Assembly: GCA_001437855.1 (NCBI GenBank)
Contig: LIBD01000047.1
Location: 1 to 6,830 of the forward strand
Length of the DNA stretch: 6,830 nucleotides
Reading direction: 5' to 3'
Origin: Actinobacteria bacterium BACL4 MAG-120820-bin23
GTDB taxonomy: Bacteria > Actinomycetota > Actinomycetes > Nanopelagicales > Nanopelagicaceae
Numbering within the stretch: the stretch's first letter is position 1; each line of letters begins with the position of its first letter. This document shows positions 1 through 6,761 of this stretch, piece after piece. The notes under the pieces were generated by a model. The model had not been told where the DNA came from. It saw only the letters and a program-made list of their open reading frames with translations, and searched no databases. A program made the position numbers and the translations under genes.

Positions 1-1412
1 TAGCTATTTCTAAAGTTGAAACTAAAAATGCCTTATTTTTAGCACAAGGCCACTTTAATATTGCACGATTTCAGGATGACTCAGGATTAAACAAAGTTGT
101 TCAAGATTTCATCACATCAAGTCGGGAAGATGGATCCTTATCAGGCAGAGAAACTGTTATCTTGCCGATCAATAACTTTAATAATAGAAATATTTATCAA
201 ACTGTTCCAACACTTTTAGTCCTGGACTCTATCCCTGAAGATTTTCGAGAGAAAGTTAGAGAAAGTGAAGAGGTATTAGATAAGCGAATTACTATCAGAT
301 ACTCTGATGGCAATGAGCATCCAGGTTTTTTAATTGGCGGAAAACTTAATATTCCTAGAACTGGTGTTTATGAAATCTATTACTTATTTAAGCTAGATGC
401 CCAGTTTGCAAGTATTACTTATATTACCTGGATACTAATTGTTACAGGGTTACTACTTGTATTACTAATTGGACTAAGTACTCAATTTGTTTTGCGACAG
501 GTAGTTTCACCAGTTAAGGAGGCGGCTGCTGTTGCCGAAAAATTTACAAGCGGAGATTTATCCAGTCGTATGGCTGTCTCTAGCCAAGATGAGTTAGCCA
601 GCTTAGGTAACTCCTTTAATGAAATGGCAGTATCAATCCAACAGCAAATTTATCGACTAGAAAATTTGTCAAGACTTCAACAAAGATTCGTTTCCGATGT
701 TTCCCATGAACTTCGTACACCACTGACAACTATCAGAATGGCTGCAGAGGTAATTTTTCAGCAGAAAAGCGAGTTTGATCCAAGCATTGCCAGGAGTAGT
801 GAATTATTGATCAATCAGATCGACAGGTTTGAGTTATTGCTATCTGACTTACTTGAAGTAAGCAGGTTTGACGCTGAGGCTGCAGCACTTGGCGTTGAAA
901 GTTTTGACGTGTGTAGCATGGTTCGCAAGACCGTAGATTATTTACATCCAAGTAAATCTCCTCTATTTGAGATAACTATTTCGAAAGAGCCAATATTTAT
1001 CGAGGCAGATCCAAGGCGGATTGAAAGAATTCTAAGAAATCTAATTGCCAATGCATTTGAACATAGTGAGGGAAAAACTGTAAAAGTTTTAGTAACAGAA
1101 AGTGAAAATGAAGTTGCTATAGGCGTTCGTGATTTCGGTTTGGGTTTTAATAAAGAAGATGCATCACGACTTTTTGATAGATTCTGGCGCGCAGACCCAG
1201 CCAGAGCCCGCACAAGTGGTGGTACTGGTTTAGGCCTATCAATTGCTTTAGAAGATGCAAAGCTTCACCAAGGACAATTACTAGCGTGGGGTGAAAAAAA
1301 TAAAGGTGCTCACTTTGTTTTAACGCTACCGAAGCGACATGGGACCTCAGTCCAATCATTTCCAATTGATCTAAAACCGATAGATAGCCAATCAACACTA
1401 CAGAATTCTTAA
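1..1412 (+). CDS. mtrB: MtrB-type sensor histidine kinase, 5'-truncated by window edge
   Basis: This is a membrane histidine kinase that would phosphorylate the response regulator MtrA, which controls cell wall and cell-cycle genes in actinobacteria. The frame is open from base 3, giving 469 residues; a TTG at 162 is internal, not the start. What is seen, in order: an extracytoplasmic sensor part, one membrane helix (about 414-494), a HAMP linker (about 495-660), the H-box SHELRTPLTT with the phospho-accepting His at 705-707, the N-box (Asn codon at 1038), the G1 box DFGLG (from 1131), an F-box with FDRFWRADPARAR, and the G2 box GGTGLGLS (from 1218). The FWRADPARAR-to-G2 stretch and YEIYYLF before the helix are typical of MtrB. 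The M. tuberculosis protein is about 567 residues, so perhaps 70-100 residues with the first membrane helix lie outside the window. All catalytic boxes look intact. The upstream gene is expected to be mtrA, but it is not visible. Confidence 0.93.
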   Translation, partial: AISKVETKNALFLAQGHFNIARFQDDSGLNKVVQDFITSSREDGSLSGRETVILPINNFNNRNIYQTVPTLLVLDSIPEDFREKVRESEEVLDKRITIRYSDGNEHPGFLIGGKLNIPRTGVYEIYYLFKLDAQFASITYITWILIVTGLLLVLLIGLSTQFVLRQVVSPVKEAAAVAEKFTSGDLSSRMAVSSQDELASLGNSFNEMAVSIQQQIYRLENLSRLQQRFVSDVSHELRTPLTTIRMAAEVIFQQKSEFDPSIARSSELLINQIDRFELLLSDLLEVSRFDAEAAALGVESFDVCSMVRKTVDYLHPSKSPLFEITISKEPIFIEADPRRIERILRNLIANAFEHSEGKTVKVLVTESENEVAIGVRDFGLGFNKEDASRLFDRFWRADPARARTSGGTGLGLSIALEDAKLHQGQLLAWGEKNKGAHFVLTLPKRHGTSVQSFPIDLKPIDSQSTLQNS

Positions 1413-1427
1413 GGTAGCTATAAATGC

Positions 1428-1439
1428 TATAAAGCGTTT
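1428..1439 (+). promoter_or_regulatory. Possible -10 element for leaderless comF transcript
   Basis: TATAAA at 1428-1433 ends exactly seven bases before the ATG at 1440, the distance expected if transcription starts on the A of the start codon. The last base is A rather than the strongly conserved T, and no good -35 element was recognised. It is proposed mainly because comF lacks a Shine-Dalgarno sequence. In such AT-rich DNA the match may be chance, and comF may simply be read from the mtrB transcript. Confidence 0.25.
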
Positions 1440-2111
1440 ATGAAGAATACTTTTCAAGGCTTTAAGGAGTTGGTTTATCCAAAGTTTTGTATTATCTGCT
1501 CTAAAAAAGATTACAGTATTTGTGAAATTTGTCTTAAACCATGGAGTGATAAACCTAAAATATCAAATATAGGTGATAACTATTTGTATTATGTATCTGA
1601 ATATAACTTAGATACATCAAGAGTAATTCTATTAGCAAAGGAAAATGGCAACACTACTGCCATTGATGTGATTTCTAGCGCTTTAGTTGAATCTATAAAA
1701 TTACTTATAAACAACCAAAGGGTAGAAGTGCCACTAAATATTGTGACAATCCCCTCTACTTCAAGTGCTATTCGAAAAAGAGGAAGAGACCATATAAGTG
1801 AGTTATGTGAAAATGTAATTAAAAAATTAAAAAATATTTCAATTACAGCTACAAGCGCTCCATTGCTGAGAGTATCTAAAAGAGTAAAAGATCAATCTAG
1901 ATTGAATAGGAATCAAAGGTTAGATAACTTAGAGAATGCATATAGTTTGCAGGGGCTGGTACCAAGTGGCGGTGAATTCATTTTATTTGATGATTTAGTG
2001 ACCACTGGGAGCTCTATTTTGGAGGGGCTCAGAGCCCTGTCTGATGCCAAAATCACGGCTATTGGCGCGGTTACAGCGTGTGCGACAGGCCGTAATTCTC
2101 TAATACGATAA
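1440..2111 (+). CDS. comF: ComF-family phosphoribosyltransferase-like protein
   Basis: This 223-residue protein belongs to the ComF/GntX family, a phosphoribosyltransferase fold with an N-terminal zinc-binding module. ComF is linked to DNA uptake in competent bacteria; its biochemical role in actinobacteria is not settled. Seen: two CxxC pairs (Cys17/20 and Cys28/31), the family signature RKRGRDH (112-118, usually RKRGFNQ), DQSRLNRNQR (151-160), and the PRPP-binding loop ILFDDLVTTGSS (181-192). Length is normal for the family. It starts 27 bases after the mtrB stop. ATG 1440 is the first possible start in this frame after that stop, and no Shine-Dalgarno precedes it at a workable distance. 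Bases 1501-1860 are very AT-rich (about 30% G+C by hand count), while the last 60-base line reaches about 55%. Family assignment is firm; whether it acts in DNA uptake is unknown. A comF homologue is also found between mtrB and secA in mycobacteria. Confidence 0.88.
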   Translation: MKNTFQGFKELVYPKFCIICSKKDYSICEICLKPWSDKPKISNIGDNYLYYVSEYNLDTSRVILLAKENGNTTAIDVISSALVESIKLLINNQRVEVPLNIVTIPSTSSAIRKRGRDHISELCENVIKKLKNISITATSAPLLRVSKRVKDQSRLNRNQRLDNLENAYSLQGLVPSGGEFILFDDLVTTGSSILEGLRALSDAKITAIGAVTACATGRNSLIR

Positions 2112-2149
2112 GCCACTGAATATTGATATAAATCATAGATATAACCGTT

Positions 2150-2154
2150 GGGGG
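2150..2154 (+). promoter_or_regulatory. Ribosome binding site deciding the secA start
   Basis: A run of five G followed by A lies five bases before GTG 2160 and can pair with the CCUCC of 16S rRNA, allowing one G-U pair. It overlaps the alternative TTG start at 2148-2150, which has no comparable site, and the ATG at 2155 is out of frame. This favours GTG 2160 as the start of secA. Confidence 0.6.
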
Positions 2155-2159
2155 ATGTT

Positions 2160-4820
2160 GTGGGCTTATTAGACAAACTCTTGCGTGCCGGTGAAGGTAG
2201 AGCAATCAAAGAACTAGAGAAAATAGCTCAAAAAGTTAATAAGTTTGAATCCGAGACCTCAATTTTAGATGATAATTCTTTACAGAATAAAACTACAGAA
2301 TTTAAAGAGAGAATTAGTAAAGGCGAAACGTTAGATTCTTTATTGCCAGAGGCGTTTGCTGTAGTTAGAGAAGCAGCAAAAAGAACTTTAGGTCAACGAC
2401 ACTACGATGTTCAATTAATGGGTGGCGCTGCTCTTCATAAAGGAAACATCGCTGAAATGAAAACTGGTGAAGGAAAAACTTTAGTCTCAACATTACCAGC
2501 TTACTTAAATGCATTATCAGGTAAAGGCGTGCATGTTGTTACAGTAAATGACTATCTGGCCGAGCGAGATAGTGAATGGATGGGTAGAGTCCATCGCTTT
2601 TTAGGTTTAAAAGTTGGTGTAATTCTTTCCAATATGTCACCAACAGAGCGACGTGAAGCCTACGCAGCTGATATCACCTATGGAACAAATAACGAATTTG
2701 GTTTCGATTACCTACGGGATAATATGGCCTGGACTCTTACAGACTGCGTTCAGCGTGGTCATAATTTTGCAATAGTAGATGAAGTAGATTCAATTTTAAT
2801 TGATGAAGCTAGAACCCCATTAATTATTTCTGGGCCAGCCGATAAGGCAACAAAGTGGTATGTTGAATTTGCCAATATTGTTAATAAACTCAGTAAAGAT
2901 ACTCACTATGAGATAGATGTTAAAAAACGCACCGTTGGTATTTTGGAAGCTGGAGTTACTATAGTTGAAAGCACACTTGGAATTGATAATTTATATGAGG
3001 CGGTAAATACGCCAATGATTGGATATTTAAACAACGCAATTAAAGCAAAAGAGCTTTTTAAGCGGGATAAAGACTATGTAGTTATGAATGGCGAGTTACT
3101 GATTGTTGATGAACATACTGGACGTATGCTCTCTGGTCGCAGATATAGTGAAGGTTTACACCAAGCCCTAGAAGCAAAAGAGAGAATAGAAATTCAGGAT
3201 GAAAATCAGACCCTAGCCACAATCACACTTCAAAATTACTTTAGGCTATATGAAAAGCTCAGCGGTATGACTGGTACAGCAATGACAGAAGCCTCTGAAT
3301 TTATGCAAATTTATAAACTTGGCGTTATCCCTATTCCAACAAATATGAATATGAAACGAATTGATCAGTCTGACTTAATCTACAAGTCAGAAGTTGGGAA
3401 ATTCACGGCTGTTGTTGAAGATATCGTTAATCGAAATAAAAAAGGGCAACCAGTTTTAGTTGGAACTGTGAGCGTTGAAAAATCTGAAGAATTATCAGCC
3501 ATGCTGAAACGAAGAGGTGTGCCACACGAAGTACTAAATGCAAAACAGCATGAACGAGAAGCTGCGATTATTGCTCGAGCAGGAACAATCGGTGCAGTTA
3601 CCGTGGCAACAAATATGGCAGGTCGTGGAACAGACATAATGCTTGGTGGTAACCCAGAATTTATGGCAGATTTTGAACTACAGCGTAAAGGTCTAAATCC
3701 ATCTGAAACACCACAAGAGTATGAAAAGTCTTGGCCAGATGAAATTTCACGACAGAAAGCTGCCGTAGAAAAAGAGCATGAAACCGTTGTCTCTCTTGGT
3801 GGGTTATATGTACTTGGCACAGAGCGACATGAATCCCGAAGAATTGATAACCAATTACGTGGTCGATCTGGCCGACAAGGTGATCCCGGAGAGTCCAGAT
3901 TTTATTTATCACTTCAAGATGAATTAATGAAGCGATTTAATTCTGGGTTAGTTGAACGATTTTTAGGTGCCGCTGGTATGCCAGAAGATGCCCCGCTTGA
4001 GTCCAAGATCGTAAGTAATGCAATTAAGTCAGCCCAGACGCAAGTAGAGTCATTAAATTTTGAAATGCGTAAGAATGTTTTGAAGTATGACGATGTAATG
4101 AATAAACAACGAAGTGTTGTGTATTCGGAGCGACGTGAAGTATTAGAGGGTGCTGATATTAAGGATTTAACCAAAAATTTCTTAGAAGAAACTATTACTG
4201 CCTATGTTAATTCGGCTACCAGTGATGGTGTGGCAGAGAATTGGGATTTGAATACACTTTGGCTTGCGTTAAGAGCTTTATTCCCGATTTCTTTTTCAGC
4301 ACAAGATCTTATTAATGAAGTTGGTGAAGTGGGTGCATTAGATTCAGAGTTTGTGCTTGATCGGGTCCTTGTCGATGCACGTAGCGCTTATGAAAAACGT
4401 GAGTCTGAGCTCAGTGCACCAATCATGCGAGAGTTAGAGCGAAAAATTTTACTTTCCGTTTTAGATAAAAAATGGCGTGAGCATCTATATGAGATGGATT
4501 ATTTACAAGAAGGAATTGGCTTACGAGCTATGGCGCAACGTGATCCTTTGGTTGAGTATCAGCGAGAAGGGTATGATCTTTTCTCTGCCATGATGGATGC
4601 AGTCAAAGAGCAATTGGTTGGCCATTTATTTAGTGCCGAGGTTCAGGTTGAGGGAGATCAAGTAGGAGCGAAGGGCTTAACACCTACTCCTGCCCCAGTT
4701 TCTCAACTCCAATACTCAGCGGCGGAGATTGAAACTACATCCAGTGGAGGAACATCTCGCAATGCCCCTTGCCCATGTGGATCTGGTAAAAAATATAAAA
4801 GATGTCACGGTCAAAATTAG
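2160..4820 (+). CDS. secA: SecA, preprotein translocase ATPase
   Basis: SecA is the cytoplasmic and membrane-associated motor that drives unfolded preproteins through SecYEG by ATP hydrolysis. From GTG 2160 it has 886 residues, in the normal range (E. coli 901). Seen: Walker A MKTGEGKT (100-107), Walker B DEVD (207-210) followed by IDEAR, the preprotein cross-linking region after it, LSGMTGTAMTE (367-377) at the second nucleotide-binding fold, MAGRGTDIMLGG (486-497), the arginine-finger motif QLRGRSGRQGDPG (565-577), the helical scaffold and wing regions, and a low-complexity linker (about 828-866). The end is a zinc-binding SEC-C tail, CPCGSGKKYKRCH, with Cys871, Cys873, Cys882 and His883. 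An in-frame stop at 2142 limits the start to TTG 2148 (890 residues) or GTG 2160. The protein is intact and highly conserved, so it is probably the essential housekeeping copy (SecA1). The 48-base gap from comF has no room for hpf, often found here. Confidence 0.98.
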   Translation: MGLLDKLLRAGEGRAIKELEKIAQKVNKFESETSILDDNSLQNKTTEFKERISKGETLDSLLPEAFAVVREAAKRTLGQRHYDVQLMGGAALHKGNIAEMKTGEGKTLVSTLPAYLNALSGKGVHVVTVNDYLAERDSEWMGRVHRFLGLKVGVILSNMSPTERREAYAADITYGTNNEFGFDYLRDNMAWTLTDCVQRGHNFAIVDEVDSILIDEARTPLIISGPADKATKWYVEFANIVNKLSKDTHYEIDVKKRTVGILEAGVTIVESTLGIDNLYEAVNTPMIGYLNNAIKAKELFKRDKDYVVMNGELLIVDEHTGRMLSGRRYSEGLHQALEAKERIEIQDENQTLATITLQNYFRLYEKLSGMTGTAMTEASEFMQIYKLGVIPIPTNMNMKRIDQSDLIYKSEVGKFTAVVEDIVNRNKKGQPVLVGTVSVEKSEELSAMLKRRGVPHEVLNAKQHEREAAIIARAGTIGAVTVATNMAGRGTDIMLGGNPEFMADFELQRKGLNPSETPQEYEKSWPDEISRQKAAVEKEHETVVSLGGLYVLGTERHESRRIDNQLRGRSGRQGDPGESRFYLSLQDELMKRFNSGLVERFLGAAGMPEDAPLESKIVSNAIKSAQTQVESLNFEMRKNVLKYDDVMNKQRSVVYSERREVLEGADIKDLTKNFLEETITAYVNSATSDGVAENWDLNTLWLALRALFPISFSAQDLINEVGEVGALDSEFVLDRVLVDARSAYEKRESELSAPIMRELERKILLSVLDKKWREHLYEMDYLQEGIGLRAMAQRDPLVEYQREGYDLFSAMMDAVKEQLVGHLFSAEVQVEGDQVGAKGLTPTPAPVSQLQYSAAEIETTSSGGTSRNAPCPCGSGKKYKRCHGQN

Positions 4821-4864
4821 CCGTTCACAGTCTTTAATCTGAGATTTATCTTTTAATTCTCGCG

Positions 4865-4899
4865 TAACTTATCAATAAAAAAAGCTCTACCATTAGTCC
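4865..4899 (+). promoter_or_regulatory. Leaderless promoter of pdtaS
   Basis: TACCAT at 4888-4893 fits the TAnnnT consensus for a -10 hexamer. Its last T lies at -7 relative to the A of ATG 4900, so transcription would start on the start codon itself. No Shine-Dalgarno sequence is present, and an in-frame TAG at 4894-4896 excludes a start further upstream. The -35 region is weak: TAACTT at 4865-4870 has a 17-base spacer. Leaderless messages are common in actinobacteria, so the reading is plausible, but it has no experimental support here. Confidence 0.5.
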
Positions 4900-6366
4900 A
4901 TGGCAACCCTTAGTGAGTTAGTTACTGCTAACTCGACACTGAAAGAGCATGAAGTTGAACACCTAGCTGAGCTGGTTGCAGAGTGGCGATTACTTGCCGA
5001 TCTTTCCTTTGCAGATTTAGTGTTGTGGCTTCCAATTAGAAAAGATGAAAAGTCTTGGCCACAAGGTTATGTTGCTATAGCTCAGATTAGACCAACCACA
5101 GCAGCAACAGTTTTTGGAGATGATTTAATTGGATCAAAAATTAATTGGGGTCAGCGTCTATTAATGGATCAGGCGTTATCTGAGGGTGAAATTGTTAAGG
5201 ATACGCAACCAGAATTAGTTGGCGAAATTATGATCAAAGAAGAGACAGTCCCCGTAATTTTAAATAATAAAACTTTAGCTATTATTTCAAGACACAGGAA
5301 TGCAGATTTAATGAGATCACCCTCGAAGCTAGAATTAAACTATCGAGAAATAGCTCATTTAATTTTTAAAATGGTTTCAGAAGGAAACTTTCCTATTAGA
5401 AACAGTCTTTATAGCTCTGAATCAGCACCAAGAGTGGGGGATGGACTAATTAGATTAGATGTAAACGGCACAGTATTTTTTGCAAGTCCCAATGCTAGAT
5501 CAGCTCTTAGCCGTGTTGGGTATCAAGATGAATTAGAACAAAAAAATCTTGGCGAGGTTTTCTCATCACTAGATAAAGATGGTACGCAACCAGTAGATGA
5601 GTCTTGGAAGACGCTATTAAGTGGAAAATTCCTTCGAAGGGTGGAGTATGACAGTGGAAAAGGGGTAATCGATTTATTGGTTATTCCCTTAACTCAAGGA
5701 AAGGATCGAATTGGCGCTATTGTCTTAGTGCATAATATTACTGAATTAAGAAATCGGGATAAGGCGCTAATAACTAAAGACGCAACTATTAAAGAAATTC
5801 ATCATAGAGTAAAGAATAATTTACAGACCGTCTCTGCACTTTTAAGATTACAATCTAGAAGAGTTGAGGATCCCACAGCCAGTGCTGCACTAGCCGAAGC
5901 AGTTAGAAGAGTTGCTTCTATCGCTTTAGTTCATGAAACACTATCTAATCAATCCTCAGAGTCAGTTGAATTTGATCAAGTCTTTGATCAAATTATAAAT
6001 AACGCATTTGAGTTAATTCCAAGAAAAATTGAGTTTAAGAAGGTTGGTGTATTTGGATCATTCGATTCAAAAATTGCAACCGCACTTTCTTTAGTTGTAA
6101 CGGAATTAATTCACAATGCTATTGAGCATGGACTATCTGAAACGGGGGATTTATTGGTGATCGAAGTGAATAAAGAGAATAATCGCTATACAGTTACTAT
6201 TTCTGACAATGGTGCTGGCCTACCTGACAATTTTAATCTAGAACAATCATCAAATCTGGGATTGCAAATTGCAAATACTCTGACTAAAAATGAATTAAAT
6301 GGAAGTATTAACTTATTCAGAAACGGGAATTTGACTAGCGGTCAAATCATATTTTCAGTAAATTAA
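4900..6366 (+). CDS. pdtaS: PdtaS-type cytoplasmic histidine kinase
   Basis: This is a soluble sensor kinase of the HisKA_2 class. In mycobacteria PdtaS phosphorylates PdtaR, an ANTAR-domain regulator that binds RNA; no pdtaR is visible here. The 488 residues are close to the mycobacterial length of about 501. Domains: an N-terminal GAF-like sensor (about 1-160, with AEWRLLADLSFADL near 28-40), a PAS domain (about 178-285, GDGLIRLDVNGTVFFASPNA), the phosphotransfer motif EIHHRVKNNLQT (299-310, His301/His302), and an ATPase domain with N-box TELIHNAIEHG (401-411), G1 DNGAGLP (436-442) and LGLQI (453-457). There is no membrane segment. ATG 4900 is the only sensible start, because TAG lies two codons upstream. 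Unusually, the protein contains no cysteine. The cysteine pair I recall in the mycobacterial GAF domain aligns with Ala59 and Ile63. The gene starts 79 bases after secA, and its stop overlaps that of the convergent whiB1. Confidence 0.93.
   Translation: MATLSELVTANSTLKEHEVEHLAELVAEWRLLADLSFADLVLWLPIRKDEKSWPQGYVAIAQIRPTTAATVFGDDLIGSKINWGQRLLMDQALSEGEIVKDTQPELVGEIMIKEETVPVILNNKTLAIISRHRNADLMRSPSKLELNYREIAHLIFKMVSEGNFPIRNSLYSSESAPRVGDGLIRLDVNGTVFFASPNARSALSRVGYQDELEQKNLGEVFSSLDKDGTQPVDESWKTLLSGKFLRRVEYDSGKGVIDLLVIPLTQGKDRIGAIVLVHNITELRNRDKALITKDATIKEIHHRVKNNLQTVSALLRLQSRRVEDPTASAALAEAVRRVASIALVHETLSNQSSESVEFDQVFDQIINNAFELIPRKIEFKKVGVFGSFDSKIATALSLVVTELIHNAIEHGLSETGDLLVIEVNKENNRYTVTISDNGAGLPDNFNLEQSSNLGLQIANTLTKNELNGSINLFRNGNLTSGQIIFSVN
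6363..6366. other. Shared TTAA: overlapping convergent stop codons
   Basis: The palindrome TTAA supplies both terminations. TAA at 6364-6366 ends pdtaS on the plus strand, and the complement of TTA at 6363-6365 ends whiB1 on the minus strand. The two coding regions therefore overlap tail to tail by four bases. No terminator can sit between them, so each transcript must run into the other gene before ending. Confidence 0.95.
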
Positions 6367-6632
6367 AAAGTATTTTGGTTCTCAGCCAATCGAGCCCGAT
6401 TTCTTGCCGCTCTTCGCTTCATTGCTCTTCGTTCATCCTCGGAAAGTCCACCCCAAACTCCAGCATCTTGTCCACTTTCTAGCGCCCAAGTCAAACAAGG
6501 ATCCTTTACCGAACATCTAGCACAAATTTTTTTAGCCTCTTCAATTTGGGCTAAGGCTGGCCCTGTATTTCCTACCGGGAAGAAAACCTCTGGATCCTCT
6601 TCGCGACAAGCAGCTTCATGTCGCCAATCCAT
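6363..6632 (-). CDS. whiB1: WhiB1-type iron-sulfur regulator
   Basis: WhiB proteins bind a [4Fe-4S] cluster and act with the housekeeping sigma factor on transcription; mycobacterial WhiB1 is essential and its cluster reacts with nitric oxide. The 89 residues carry the four cluster ligands Cys9, Cys37, Cys40 and Cys46 (C...CxxC...C), the turn motif GVWGG (58-62) and a basic C-terminal segment (about 67-83, KRRAARNRAR) expected to contact DNA. The N-terminus MDWRH, FFPVGN, GPALAQI and GVWGGLSEDERRA follow mycobacterial WhiB1 closely, so the WhiB1/WblE subgroup is well supported. The C-terminus is about five residues longer than the 84 I recall for M. tuberculosis WhiB1. The start at 6632 is chosen because MDWRH is the conserved N-terminus. 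An AAGGAG lies 11 bases upstream, slightly far. A convergent pdtaS neighbour is also what the mycobacterial arrangement (Rv3219/Rv3220c) shows. Confidence 0.96.
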   Translation of the reverse strand: MDWRHEAACREEDPEVFFPVGNTGPALAQIEEAKKICARCSVKDPCLTWALESGQDAGVWGGLSEDERRAMKRRAARNRARLAENQNTF

Positions 6633-6643
6633 ACGGCACTCAT

Positions 6644-6649
6644 CTCCTT
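6644..6649 (-). promoter_or_regulatory. Shine-Dalgarno site of whiB1
   Basis: Read on the minus strand this is AAGGAG, a strong ribosome binding site, with an 11-base spacer to ATG 6632. An out-of-frame ATG (6643-6641) follows it directly with no spacer and would encode only about 23 residues, so the conserved MDWRH start is preferred. Confidence 0.65.
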
Positions 6650-6664
6650 AGGTAGTTGAATTTT

Positions 6665-6685
6665 AATTATTGAATATCAATAATT
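6665..6685. repeat. Perfect 9-bp inverted repeat upstream of whiB1
   Basis: Arms AATTATTGA (6665-6673) and TCAATAATT (6677-6685) are exact reverse complements around a three-base centre, ATA. The palindrome lies 33 bases upstream of the whiB1 start codon. It could be an operator for a dimeric regulator or a weak hairpin in the whiB1 leader. It is nearly all A/T, so chance formation in this AT-rich stretch is a real alternative. Confidence 0.5.
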
Positions 6686-6694
6686 TATATACGT

Positions 6695-6723
6695 ATTCTC
6701 TCTTTAATTTAATTAATACACAA
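6695..6723 (-). promoter_or_regulatory. Tentative whiB1 promoter
   Basis: On the minus strand TTGTGT (6723-6718) and GAGAAT (6700-6695) are separated by 17 bases, resembling -35 and -10 elements with partial matches (about four of six each). Transcription would start near 6688, giving a leader of about 56 bases with the palindrome at 6665-6685 at its 5' end. Other -10-like hexamers exist in this AT-rich DNA, so this is only a candidate. Confidence 0.25.
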
Positions 6724-6743
6724 GGATATTTGGCTTCAAATTT

Positions 6744-6761
6744 AAATTATTTTAATAATTT
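6744..6761. repeat. Perfect 8-bp AT-only inverted repeat upstream of whiB1
   Basis: Arms AAATTATT (6744-6751) and AATAATTT (6754-6761) flank TT. The half-site AATTATT/AATAATT is the same as in the palindrome centred at 6675, and the centres lie about 77 bases apart. Paired binding sites are one reading; base composition alone is the other. No bound protein can be named. Confidence 0.4.

Noticed and set aside
162..164. TTG at 162 as the start of the kinase
   Set aside because: The frame is open back to base 3, and the upstream residues continue the sensor domain, so this is an internal Leu codon of a gene cut by the window edge.
1410..1442. mtrB and comF in the same reading frame, suggesting stop-codon readthrough into a fusion
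   Set aside because: A one-in-three coincidence; the TAA context shows no readthrough signal and both proteins are complete family members separately.
938..4174. Minus-strand open frames inside mtrB, comF and secA
   Set aside because: They lie opposite strongly conserved coding sequence and show no recognisable domains; they are shadow frames.
4835..4858. Possible terminator after secA (AATC-TGA-GATT followed by a T-rich stretch)
   Set aside because: The stem is only four weak base pairs with a short loop and the T run is interrupted; it would not be a convincing intrinsic terminator.
6641..6643. Alternative ATG on the minus strand directly after the whiB1 ribosome binding site
   Set aside because: It has no spacer, is out of frame with whiB1 and opens only about 23 codons; the conserved MDWRH N-terminus starts at 6632.
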